DNA of 64,000 nt from an uncultured Collinsella sp. (GTDB taxonomy: Bacteria; Actinomycetota; Coriobacteriia; Coriobacteriales; Coriobacteriaceae). Position 1 is the stretch's first letter; each line of letters starts with the position of its first letter. The notes below the pieces were generated by a model that was given only the letters and a program-made list of their open reading frames with translations, did no database searches and was not told the DNA's origin. The DNA lies in assembly GCA_900768265.1 (NCBI GenBank), contig CAAGCF010000011.1:5549-69548 (forward strand). Reading direction: 5' to 3'. This document shows, in pieces, positions 1 to 8,109 of the stretch. Both the position numbers and the translations under genes were made by a program.

Positions 1-1
1 G

Positions 2-2908
2 ATTACCCCCAAGAAGGCTTTTGAGAGCGAGAAGACGTTCACCATTAACTGGAAATACCCGAATGGCAAGGGTGCCGGTACGACCACGGTGCACGTAAAG
101 GGTATTGCCAAGAAGCCGATTGAGGCTAGCCAGCTTGCAATCGACGCTCAGTACTACCGTTTCCAGGACGACCAGGAAAAGAACGTCTGCGACCTTTTGA
201 ACCAGAAGGTTAAGGATCAGCTTGTTGATGATGCGGACAAGGACGCTGTCAAGAAAGATGACTATTTCAAGAGTGTCAGTCTCGATGGCTATGACGAGAC
301 GGGTGCAAACACCTCTGTCTGCAAGATTGTTCCTGGCGAAAAGAACGACAAGAACGACGTTTACAGCAACTATGAGATTGAATGCCCTGAGTCGGTTTCC
401 GTTAAGCCCATTGAATCCATGGTTTTGGAGGATTGGGGCAAAACTACCGACAGTGGCGAAAAAACGGCCGAGCTCACCCTTACCTCCAAATATGGTGAGG
501 ACAATCATGAGTGGACTATCACCAATGAGAACTTCGGCAATCGCTATGTGAAGGAGCTTCCTGTCGCGAGCTGGGATGGCCACACGCTGAGCAAAGATCT
601 TGTGAAGGACAGCTTCACTAATACCTGGAAAAACGACAAAGACGAAGAGGGAAGCCCTGCGTACCCGCTTTATGCACGTAATTCCAAGAACGGCATCATT
701 ACTCGTGTAACAGTCTCTTATAAGTATGACCGTACCGCGCCGACCCTGAAGAACATTACGTTTGACAACGATGCGAAAGTTAAGAAGGTGCCAAAGGACG
801 ACATTCTTTTCACTGATCAAAAATCTGATGTCGCCTACACGCTTGCTGATGAACTCTCTGGTGTTGATCACGATAACGTTAAGACTACTTACGACGATTT
901 GAAGTCGGGTAAGACTGGCATTCCTGTCGAGCAACTAATTTGGGACAAGAGTGGTAATAGGGCCCGCTTTGACATTAAGGGCGACAGCGAGGTTCCCGTC
1001 GACAGCATTTCGATTCATGCCGTGGATGCGGCGGGCAATGTAGCCACGCTCGGCAGGTCTGATTCGGAGGAGGTTCCCGAGAAAGTTAGCAAACTGGTTG
1101 CCAATAGCTCCGGCGTAACGGTCAACGTAAGCTATAGCGACACGACTCCTCAGCGTACGGCCAACGGTAAGGGCTATTACAACCATGGCCGCAGCGTTAC
1201 GTTTACTGTCACTGATCCGTTCTTCAAGTACACCAAGCAGTATGAGCCGCAGCAAATCTGCAAGATTACGCGCGATGGCTCGGATTATGTGACTGTGAGC
1301 CTTGACCAGCAGGGCAGTGGTTGGAAGGACCTCGGTAACGATACCTATTCGTATACGGTTGATCTTTCTGCTGACGGCGACTATGTCATTGGCGAAGCTA
1401 AATTCCATGACGTCCTTGGCGGCGGCATTCACTCCGCCTCTGCTGCGGGCGAGGAGTTCGTCATCGACCAGACCGCTCCTAAGCTGAACGTGTCTTGGAA
1501 CACTGAGGCTGCTCAGAACGGTAAGTATTACAACGCTGCTCGTACGGCTACCATTACGGTTGAGGAGCACAACTTCGATCCGAACCTGTTCAAGATCGAG
1601 GCTCCCGTCTCTGCCGGCAACGGTGACGAGGCTACTCCTGCCCAGATCGGCGGCTGGTCCAGCAACGGCGATACCCACACCGCTACGGTGACCTTCCCGG
1701 GCCAGGGCGTCTACACGCTCTCCGTCTCCGGTGAGGACCTGGCTTCCAACAAGTCCGAGTCCTACACCTCGCCTGAGTTTGTGATCGACACCATCAAGCC
1801 CAAGATCGACATCCAGAATGTCGTCAACCGCACGGCTTACGCCGGTGAGGTTGCCCCGACTGCTGCCGTTCACGACACCAACCTTGCCGATGGCACCACC
1901 ATCGAGGTTTCCAAGATCAGCTACCCGCTGTCCAAGGACGATCCGAACCCCTATGCGGGCGCCGCGATCAACACCTCGGCCACCGACAAGTCCGTGAGCT
2001 ACCTCAACCCGGCCAAGACCAAGGGCAACGACGGCGTCTACACCCTGACCGTTCAGGCTATCGACCTGGCCGGCAACACCGAGTCCGAGGCTGTCACCTG
2101 GTCGGTCAACCGCTTTGGTTCGACTTACGTCATCTCCGATAACACCGGCAAGATGCTCGACCAGTACCTCAAGAGCTCCAAGACCACCGATGTTAAGGTG
2201 ACCGAGATCAACCCGTCTGGCCTTGATGACAACAAGACCTCTGTCGAGCTGACCCGCGACACCAAGAACACCACGCTCAAGAGCGGTGACAACTACACCA
2301 CCGATGCCAACACCGCGAGCGGTTGGAGCGAGTACAACTACACCGTCAGCAAGTCCAACTACGACAAGGACGGCGCGTACCGCGTGCTGTTCCACAGCGA
2401 GGACGCCGCTGGCAACTCCTCCGAGAACACCATGGAGGGCAAGAACGCCAAGAAGTCCGGCGCTGCGGCCGAGATCAACTTTGCCGTTGACGACACCGCG
2501 CCCATTGCTTCCTTCGTCGACCTTGCCTCCAACGGTAAGTACGAGGAGTCCTCGCACAAGGCCAAGGTGAGCTTCGAGGACAACCTCAAGCTTTCGAAGG
2601 CTCAGATCAAGGTGAACGGCAAGACCGTGGCTACCTTCACGGCCGACCAGCTCGAGAAGAGCCCGATCCGCGAGTTCACGCTCGACGGCAGCTCCTCTAA
2701 GCAGGACGTCACCGTTGTCGCTTGGGATGCCGCGGGCAACAAGTCCAAGGAGCTTAAGGCTACGGGCGTGCTCGTCACCAACGACTCCTTCGTTCTGTGG
2801 ATGAACAACCTGCCGCTTATGGTTGGCACCATCGTCGCGATCGTTGTCGTCGCTGGCGGTATCTACATGGTCGTCGCCAAGAAGCGCAAGGAGAACGAGG
2901 AGAAGTAA
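2..2908 (+). CDS. Surface protein with Ig-like repeats, C-terminal membrane anchor (5' partial)
   Basis: The frame is open from the first bases of the window, so the true start and any signal peptide lie upstream; about 968 residues are visible. The protein is built of repeated beta-sandwich modules. Module starts read like IDQTAPKLNV, IDTIKPKIDI and VDDTAPIASF, and module ends carry an AxDxAGN-type signature (VDAAGN, IDLAGN, SEDAAGN, WDAAGN), as in bacterial Ig-like/cadherin-like adhesin repeats. The C-terminus is a single hydrophobic span followed by a Lys/Arg/Glu-rich tail; I see no LPxTG motif, so it is membrane-anchored with most of the protein outside. The first ~1.4 kb has lower G+C than the rest (28 of 60 bases in the block at 181 against 39 of 60 at 2041), suggesting a mosaic gene. 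A cell-surface role is inferred; the ligand is unknown. Confidence 0.8.
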   Translation: MTPKKAFESEKTFTINWKYPNGKGAGTTTVHVKGIAKKPIEASQLAIDAQYYRFQDDQEKNVCDLLNQKVKDQLVDDADKDAVKKDDYFKSVSLDGYDETGANTSVCKIVPGEKNDKNDVYSNYEIECPESVSVKPIESMVLEDWGKTTDSGEKTAELTLTSKYGEDNHEWTITNENFGNRYVKELPVASWDGHTLSKDLVKDSFTNTWKNDKDEEGSPAYPLYARNSKNGIITRVTVSYKYDRTAPTLKNITFDNDAKVKKVPKDDILFTDQKSDVAYTLADELSGVDHDNVKTTYDDLKSGKTGIPVEQLIWDKSGNRARFDIKGDSEVPVDSISIHAVDAAGNVATLGRSDSEEVPEKVSKLVANSSGVTVNVSYSDTTPQRTANGKGYYNHGRSVTFTVTDPFFKYTKQYEPQQICKITRDGSDYVTVSLDQQGSGWKDLGNDTYSYTVDLSADGDYVIGEAKFHDVLGGGIHSASAAGEEFVIDQTAPKLNVSWNTEAAQNGKYYNAARTATITVEEHNFDPNLFKIEAPVSAGNGDEATPAQIGGWSSNGDTHTATVTFPGQGVYTLSVSGEDLASNKSESYTSPEFVIDTIKPKIDIQNVVNRTAYAGEVAPTAAVHDTNLADGTTIEVSKISYPLSKDDPNPYAGAAINTSATDKSVSYLNPAKTKGNDGVYTLTVQAIDLAGNTESEAVTWSVNRFGSTYVISDNTGKMLDQYLKSSKTTDVKVTEINPSGLDDNKTSVELTRDTKNTTLKSGDNYTTDANTASGWSEYNYTVSKSNYDKDGAYRVLFHSEDAAGNSSENTMEGKNAKKSGAAAEINFAVDDTAPIASFVDLASNGKYEESSHKAKVSFEDNLKLSKAQIKVNGKTVATFTADQLEKSPIREFTLDGSSSKQDVTVVAWDAAGNKSKELKATGVLVTNDSFVLWMNNLPLMVGTIVAIVVVAGGIYMVVAKKRKENEEK

Positions 2909-2945
2909 GCTCTTCGCAAGACGCTTGTGCATCTGTGAGCTTTAC

Positions 2946-2985
2946 GGCGCCTTGCCCCACTGCTGGGCGGGGCGCCATTTTTGTT
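2946..2985 (+). terminator. Intrinsic terminator after the Ig-like surface protein
   Basis: The arms GGCGCC (2946-2951) and GGCGCC (2971-2976) pair, extended inward by GCCC/GGGC through two T-G pairs, and are followed by a T run at 2978-2982. It ends only 16 bases before the next start codon, so genes 3002 and 4643 would need read-through or an upstream promoter. Confidence 0.75.
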
Positions 2986-3001
2986 AGGAAAGGATTGATC
3001 G

Positions 3002-4615
3002 ATGAGTTCCAAACAGGCACTGTGCCCGTTTTGCGGACAGCCGGTCGATGAGGGAATGCGTTGCTGCCCGTTTTGCGGGGCACCGCTGAGCGCGGGTGAC
3101 GATACGCCGGCGCCGAGCCATGCCGCGCCTGTGGGTTCGCATGCTGCCGGCACTCGTACTGCTGGGGCGGACCATACGGCTGCTACTGGGGTGGCTCCTG
3201 TTGCTGAATCTGCTGCCGCGCCTGCCCCGAAAAAGCCCGGGCATCGGTTTGCGAAGGCGCCTGCGCCGGCTGCTGAGCCTGACGCCCAGGCACCGGCGGG
3301 GGAGGACGCGCTGTTCTCGCTCGATAACCTGGATGGCGATGCGGGGGTCAACCCCAATGCCTCTGCCGGTAAGGGCGCTGCGGCCCCGCGCATGACGCCT
3401 CATCTGGATAACGCGCGCGCCGCGGTCCGCAAGCCGCTGGCGAAAAAGATCGCGATTGCCGTGGCTGCCGTGCTGGTTGTTGCGGTGGTCGTGGGCGTTG
3501 GGGTGGCTTGGAAGGGCGATCAGGATCTTAAGCGCGAGGCACAGCAGGTCTCGGCCCAAAAGAAGAAGTCCGAAAGCAAGCTTGACCTTATGGGCGGTGA
3601 CCGCAAGGTTAAGGAGCAGGCCAAGGAGGGCCTGGGCGGCGGCGACATGGTGTGCGACGGCTCGTATCTGTACTGGTCGGACGGGTCGCATATTTTGGCA
3701 CGCAAGGCTTCGGGCACCAAAGCCGTGGATGCGACCGTGCTTACCAATACCACCGCAAAGCACCTGAATGTTTGCGACGGCGACCTGTATTATGCGGACG
3801 GTGCCAGCGTCATGAAGATTGAGGACGTTGCCGAGTGCGCCAAGCAGGCGGGCGGCAAGGGCAAGTCCAAGGTCAAGGTCAAGACGGTGGCGACACTCGA
3901 GGGCGATGCCGCCGGCTTGGTTGTGCGTGACGGCACTGCTGCCGCCATGACGCTCAAGGACGGTAAGGCATGTGTGTGGCGTCTCGATGACGACGCTGCG
4001 CACCTGGTGGCCGCGCAGCCCGCCTCGAATGCCTGGCTGTTTGGCGATAGCTCGCACTGCGATTTGGTCGTTGCCACCGACACGGGTTGGACCGTGTGCG
4101 AGGCGACGCTTGGCGATGTCTCCTCTGCCGGCGAGATTGCGCTTGAGCAGGAAGATGCCGAGGCAGAAGCCGAGCATCCGCAAGAGACGCATGGTCCCTT
4201 TGGCTCGTATGTCGCCGGCTCCGAGCAGCTCAAAAACGCCTTCTTTAGCGAGGGGACGCTCTATGCCGTGCTGACGAGTTCCGACGGCCATACCACGCTT
4301 TCGCGTTGCACCCAGGGCGGTACGTTTAGCTCCTTTGATGTCTATGCCGACGCGGGCTGCCTGTGGGCGAACAGCCACGGTTGCGCGCTGGTGCGCTCGG
4401 GCGGTGAGCTTGGCTGGATTGACGCGAGCTCGGGCCTCTCGAGCGACTATGACAAGGTTGCGGATAAGGCTGACGTTGACCTCAATCCCTCGAAAACGGC
4501 GCTATGGCTCAACGGTACGACGCTGTTTGTGGCGGATAATAGTGGCAAGACCTCTACGCTTTGGGCGCTCGACACCGCAGCCGATGCCCCCAAGCTCGTC
4601 AAGATCGCACAATAA
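3002..4615 (+). CDS. Zinc-ribbon membrane protein with propeller-like outer domain
   Basis: Predicted 537 residues. The N-terminus carries a zinc ribbon with cysteines at 8, 11, 22 and 25 (CPFC...CPFC). A low-complexity Ala/Pro linker follows, then one membrane span at about 148-172 preceded by Lys. The remaining ~365 residues would be outside the cell and contain repeated strand motifs of the type SDGSHILARKA, DGDLYYADG and WLNGTTLFVADN, resembling the blades of DUF5050-type beta-propellers. The start is ATG 3002 with AGGAAAGG upstream. The next gene begins 27 bases after the stop, so the two are probably co-transcribed. The topology (zinc ribbon inside, sensor-like domain outside) matches its paralogues at 6816, 8110, 11086 and 61917. 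Function unknown. Confidence 0.75.
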   Translation: MSSKQALCPFCGQPVDEGMRCCPFCGAPLSAGDDTPAPSHAAPVGSHAAGTRTAGADHTAATGVAPVAESAAAPAPKKPGHRFAKAPAPAAEPDAQAPAGEDALFSLDNLDGDAGVNPNASAGKGAAAPRMTPHLDNARAAVRKPLAKKIAIAVAAVLVVAVVVGVGVAWKGDQDLKREAQQVSAQKKKSESKLDLMGGDRKVKEQAKEGLGGGDMVCDGSYLYWSDGSHILARKASGTKAVDATVLTNTTAKHLNVCDGDLYYADGASVMKIEDVAECAKQAGGKGKSKVKVKTVATLEGDAAGLVVRDGTAAAMTLKDGKACVWRLDDDAAHLVAAQPASNAWLFGDSSHCDLVVATDTGWTVCEATLGDVSSAGEIALEQEDAEAEAEHPQETHGPFGSYVAGSEQLKNAFFSEGTLYAVLTSSDGHTTLSRCTQGGTFSSFDVYADAGCLWANSHGCALVRSGGELGWIDASSGLSSDYDKVADKADVDLNPSKTALWLNGTTLFVADNSGKTSTLWALDTAADAPKLVKIAQ

Positions 4616-4642
4616 GGCGCCTGGCGCCGGAAAGGACCCATC

Positions 4643-5566
4643 ATGTTTTGTGGTCACTGCGGATACAACAACCCCAATACCAGCAAGTTTTGCTTAAAGT
4701 GCGGCTCGGAGCTTGCCAAGTACATGCCCGGTGGTGCTTCTACCGCCGCCGCGGCGACGCTTCGTGCCCCTGCCCAGCAGCAGCGGCCCGTGCAGGCTGC
4801 AGGTGCGCCCGCGGCTCCGGTTGCACAGCCGGGAATGGGTGCCCAGCGTCCCGGCGCGGCTGCGATGCCGCAGGCAGCCCGTTCCGGCATGGCTCCTATG
4901 GGCCAGCCTGCGATGCCCCAGGCCGGTCGCCCCGTTGCCGGCGCCTATCCTCAGCAGCCGGTGCAGCGTCCCGCGCGTACTTCGCACAACCGTCCGTCCA
5001 ACATCCCGGACGCCGGCCCTGCCGTGCGCCCCGGCTCGCATCCCGCTGCCGCCCCTACGGCCGCTCCTGCCGGTGCCAACGGTAACGTGGTGATCCCTCG
5101 TGGCCCCGCGGCTGGCGCTAACCAGCCGGCTGCCGGCTACAACCAGCCCAACGCGGTCTACAACCGTCCCAGCACGGGCGTGACGGTGCTCGACGATCTC
5201 ATGGCGTCCTCGGATCATCCGTCGTCCTCGGAGCTGCCCCGCATCGCCTCCGATGTGCCGCGTTCTGCCTATGGTCCGCGTATGGCACTGATCCGCGAGC
5301 GCGGAACCCGCTATGACATTACCGAGTTTCCCGCCACGGTGGGCAAGGGCTCGGCGGCAAATGTCCGCATCGAGGGCAACACGGCTATTTCGCGCGTGCA
5401 CTTGCTGGTGCGCTACACGGGCCAGTGCTTTGCCGTGGAGGACAAGAACTCCACCAACGGCACGTGCATCAACGGCAATCGTCTGGAGCCCGGCGAGCTC
5501 GTCAAGCTCAAGAACGGCGATAAGCTCAAGATGGGCAATGAGGTCTTTACGGTCGAGATTCGTTAA
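4643..5566 (+). CDS. Zinc-ribbon protein with C-terminal FHA domain
   Basis: Predicted 307 residues with no membrane span, so cytoplasmic. Cysteines 3, 6, 17 and 20 form the same zinc ribbon as in the neighbouring membrane proteins. A long Ala/Pro/Gln-rich linker (about 30-200) leads to a forkhead-associated domain at about 212-307. The phosphothreonine-binding signatures are present: GKGS, SRVH and NSTNGT. FHA domains read phosphothreonine, so this protein is a plausible adaptor for a Ser/Thr kinase pathway, and the repeated Thr motifs in the protein at 8110-10581 are candidate ligands (inference). It follows the propeller-like gene at 3002, probably in one transcript. Confidence 0.85.
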   Translation: MFCGHCGYNNPNTSKFCLKCGSELAKYMPGGASTAAAATLRAPAQQQRPVQAAGAPAAPVAQPGMGAQRPGAAAMPQAARSGMAPMGQPAMPQAGRPVAGAYPQQPVQRPARTSHNRPSNIPDAGPAVRPGSHPAAAPTAAPAGANGNVVIPRGPAAGANQPAAGYNQPNAVYNRPSTGVTVLDDLMASSDHPSSSELPRIASDVPRSAYGPRMALIRERGTRYDITEFPATVGKGSAANVRIEGNTAISRVHLLVRYTGQCFAVEDKNSTNGTCINGNRLEPGELVKLKNGDKLKMGNEVFTVEIR

Positions 5567-5603
5567 CAGATAACGGTCTGTACCAGGCAAAACGTTGTAG
5601 ACG

Positions 5604-5635
5604 AGCGACGGCAGGTAAAAAAACTTGCCGTCGCT
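5604..5635 (+). terminator. Hairpin after the FHA gene, possible terminator
   Basis: The arm AGCGACGGCAgG pairs with CtTGCCGTCGCT around an A-rich loop, but only a short TTT follows. It could be a weak terminator or a processing structure ahead of the next promoter. Confidence 0.5.
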
Positions 5636-5640
5636 TTCCA

Positions 5641-5677
5641 TGTTGCGCAACAACTTTCGAATTTTTGGACGGATGAT
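5641..5677 (+). promoter_or_regulatory. Shared GTTGCGCAAC palindrome with -10-like hexamer (site 1)
   Basis: TGTTGCGCAACA at 5641-5652 is a perfect dyad. The TTGCGC half is followed after exactly 23 bases by GATGAT (5672-5677), a possible -10. The gene start is 5748. The same arrangement occurs at 6745, 10649 (minus strand), 10972 and 61824, always before a zinc-ribbon gene. Confidence 0.65.
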
Positions 5678-5747
5678 TCTAACTGTCAAAGGTGAACGAG
5701 CGGACGCGGTATCGAGCCCGGCCGCTCCCTTAAGAAAGGGGAATGTT

Positions 5748-6641
5748 ATGTTCTGTCCTCATTGTGGAGCCCAGCAGCCCGATGGCGCCGTCTTCTGCGG
5801 TAACTGCGGTCAGTCTATGGTTGGTGCTTCTTCTGCGCCTCAGGCAGCTCCTGCCCGCCAGGCTCCGGCTCCGCAGCAGCCTTTTGCCGCGCCCGCACCT
5901 GCACCCTCCGCGCATCACGGGCTTGGCAGCTCCGGTTCCAACTTCCAGGGTACACTGTCGGCGGCGACGGGCTTTGGCAAGCGCTCCCTCGCCATGCTTG
6001 GCGGCGCCGTGGCGTCGTTCGTGTGCATGTTCCAACCGTGGATCGCTATGCCTTGGATCGACAAGGCGCTCAGCTATGCCGCCAGCCAGGCTGGCTCCGA
6101 TAACTACGGGCTCAACGAGACGGCAATCACCTCGGCTAAGGCGCTTGTTAACAGTGCATTCGATATGCCGCACGTTTTTAGCCTTTCCGGCGCATTGCGT
6201 GGCCTTTCTACGGGCGTTAACAATCTTGCGATGCAGATTAGCTCGTATGGCACCACGGAGGCCGCCCAGGCTCAACAGGCTGCCGGCTCGCTCGGCCTCG
6301 CCGCCAATGTCCTCACCATTCTCTTTGTGCTGTGGCTTGCCTGCGTGGTGGCCATGATCGCCGGCGTTGTGATTAAATTCCTCAAGAAGCAGGATGTTGT
6401 ACTGTTTGCCAGCCTTGGTGCTTCTGCGGTTCTCTCGCTTGTGTGCATCATTGGAGCGCTGGTGGCAAACGGCCAGATTGACGGCGCGTTAACCCAGATG
6501 ATTGCTTCGAGCGGCGGTTCAAGCGCTTTTAACGTCATTACAACCATCAAGCCGTTCCTGGCCCCGGCTTATGGCGCGGTCCTTACGCTCATCTTCTCGA
6601 TCGCCGGCTTGGTGAGCGCTTTCGTCCTCAAGGAGGACTAA
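5748..6641 (+). CDS. Zinc-ribbon protein with four membrane spans
   Basis: Predicted 297 residues from ATG 5748, chosen because it puts AAGAAAGGGG at the right distance and starts directly on the MFCPHCG zinc ribbon (cysteines 3, 6, 17, 20). A Pro/Ala/Gln linker follows. The rest is a membrane domain with hydrophobic segments at about 79-100, 185-208, 219-240 and 274-294. There is a polar loop of about 80 residues between the first and second spans. Unlike its single-span paralogues, this member is a polytopic membrane protein. It has its own promoter with the shared palindrome and a terminator at 6700. Function unknown. Confidence 0.75.
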   Translation: MFCPHCGAQQPDGAVFCGNCGQSMVGASSAPQAAPARQAPAPQQPFAAPAPAPSAHHGLGSSGSNFQGTLSAATGFGKRSLAMLGGAVASFVCMFQPWIAMPWIDKALSYAASQAGSDNYGLNETAITSAKALVNSAFDMPHVFSLSGALRGLSTGVNNLAMQISSYGTTEAAQAQQAAGSLGLAANVLTILFVLWLACVVAMIAGVVIKFLKKQDVVLFASLGASAVLSLVCIIGALVANGQIDGALTQMIASSGGSSAFNVITTIKPFLAPAYGAVLTLIFSIAGLVSAFVLKED

Positions 6642-6699
6642 TTTCGTCGATACGCCTGCTGGCGGGCTAGACTCGGCCCCGCTTACAGGAGACTATCGT

Positions 6700-6729
6700 A
6701 GGCCCTGCGGATCTTCCGCGGGGCCTTTT
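6700..6729 (+). terminator. Intrinsic terminator after the four-span zinc-ribbon gene
   Basis: The arm aGGCCCTGCGG pairs with CCGCGGGGCCt around a five-base loop, with one G-T pair, and is followed by TTTT at 6726-6729. Confidence 0.75.
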
Positions 6730-6744
6730 GCTATGAGGTGGCAA

Positions 6745-6782
6745 TTGTTGCGCAACGTTGTTGACGGGGCGCGGGTTACACT
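6745..6782 (+). promoter_or_regulatory. Shared GTTGCGCAAC palindrome with -10-like hexamer (site 2)
   Basis: TTGTTGCGCAAC at 6745-6756. TACACT at 6777-6782 follows TTGCGC after 23 bases and is a good -10. The dyad would be centred near -37, where it could replace a -35 as an activator site or block polymerase as a repressor site. Confidence 0.7.
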
Positions 6783-6815
6783 CTGAGTAACGGATTTGTT
6801 GTAAGGGAGAACCTT

Positions 6816-8030
6816 ATGTTTTGCACTCAATGCGGTTCGTACGTGCCCGACGGCCAGCACTTCTGCACCAGCTGCGGTGCCCCTATGGAAGAGTTTGGCC
6901 CTACCGGTGCCGTCCCGGCGCAGCCGACGTACCAGCAGCCTGGTCAGACACAGCAGGGCTATGGGCAGCCGGCTTCTGTAACGGGCGCCAGCGACTTGCC
7001 GCCCTATATGCCGCCGGTCGACGCGCCGGGCGCCTATGACATGGGTGCGGGCGGTCCCGGTCCGCAGCGGCCCAAAAAGAACGGTAAGAAGGCCGCCCTG
7101 ATTACCGTCGGCGTGCTTGCGGCCATCCTTGCGGGCGGCGGCGCCGGCTATTACTTTGGCGTGTATCGCCCGCAGCAGGCCGAGCTCGAGCGCATCGAAA
7201 AAAAGAAGGAAGAAGAGGCCGTCAAGCACTCCAAGCACCCGGTGCGCATCACGGCGACCGGTATGCAGTGGGATACCGATACCGGCGCCACCAAGCTGCC
7301 GGTGCGCGTGACGGGAACCGACGTCGACGGCAAGGACGTGGATACGGTCTATTATGTCGACAGCGAGGGCAACGGTATCAAGCTCATGCAGGGCAACTAC
7401 AGCCTTCAGGTTGCCGCGTCGCCCTTGGGTGCCGATGGCGAGATTTGGGACGTACCCAACATTTCGGTGAGCATTAAGCTGGGCGACGCACTCAAGAAGG
7501 GCGAGAAGCTCGACCTGCGCGAGAATGCCAAGTTTGAGCTCGGCGATCCGGTGAACGCCGTGGACGTCGAGGCTGGCGAGATCACCATGGCGCAGAATTA
7601 CGCGCGCCAGGGTGGCTGCGACGACAAGGACGAGGCCGACCGTCTGGCGGGCTTGGCTTCTTCGGCGCGTAACGGTGCGGTCGCGAGCTATAACGCGGCC
7701 GTCTCGGAGGCGAGCCGCAAGAGCCGTACCTACGACGGCGACGTGTTTACGTTCGAAGTCCCCGAGGACTGGGGGAGCGACTGGGACGTAAAGACCTCAC
7801 AGGGCACGTACAGTGGCGTCAAGAACGGTTTGTGGGTCGATTACACGATTGTCCACGATGGCTACACGGTGGGAACGCTGATGATCTCCAACCACTTTAG
7901 CTCGGGGTTTAACACGATCGGGAAGACGAACAACGTGGGCAAATCGACCAATCTGTGGCTTGGATCGTACGATTCGCTTTCGGGCGACTCCGATTGGGAG
8001 TACATCGTCGATTCGATCTACATTAAATAG
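6816..8030 (+). CDS. Zinc-ribbon single-span membrane protein
   Basis: Predicted 404 residues. Zinc-ribbon cysteines are at 3, 6, 17 and 20, followed by a Pro/Gln/Gly linker. One membrane span at about 96-116 follows PKKNGKK, then a charged coiled stretch (IEKKKEEEAVK). The ~280-residue outer part has a strand-rich region containing a tetrad of GTDVDGKDVDTV-type sequence, and a C-terminal domain beginning near FEVPEDWGSDWDV that resembles the surface lipoprotein-type folds seen after GDVFTFEVP motifs. ATG 6816 has AAGGGAGAA upstream. Monocistronic, with the shared palindrome promoter. Function unknown. Confidence 0.75.
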   Translation: MFCTQCGSYVPDGQHFCTSCGAPMEEFGPTGAVPAQPTYQQPGQTQQGYGQPASVTGASDLPPYMPPVDAPGAYDMGAGGPGPQRPKKNGKKAALITVGVLAAILAGGGAGYYFGVYRPQQAELERIEKKKEEEAVKHSKHPVRITATGMQWDTDTGATKLPVRVTGTDVDGKDVDTVYYVDSEGNGIKLMQGNYSLQVAASPLGADGEIWDVPNISVSIKLGDALKKGEKLDLRENAKFELGDPVNAVDVEAGEITMAQNYARQGGCDDKDEADRLAGLASSARNGAVASYNAAVSEASRKSRTYDGDVFTFEVPEDWGSDWDVKTSQGTYSGVKNGLWVDYTIVHDGYTVGTLMISNHFSSGFNTIGKTNNVGKSTNLWLGSYDSLSGDSDWEYIVDSIYIK

Positions 8031-8043
8031 TTTCGCTTACAAG

Positions 8044-8083
8044 AAAGTGCCCCGTTCCCCTGGTGGAAACGGGGCACTTCTTT
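8044..8083. terminator. Bidirectional terminator between convergent zinc-ribbon genes
   Basis: AAGTGCCCCGTT (8045-8056) pairs with AACGGGGCACTT (8068-8079). There is a pyrimidine/T tract on the plus side and an A-rich tract before the left arm, which becomes T-rich on the minus strand. It serves the gene ending at 8030 and the minus-strand gene ending at 8110. Confidence 0.8.
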
Positions 8084-8109
8084 GTGCAATGGGACTGCGG
8101 CGCTCGGCA

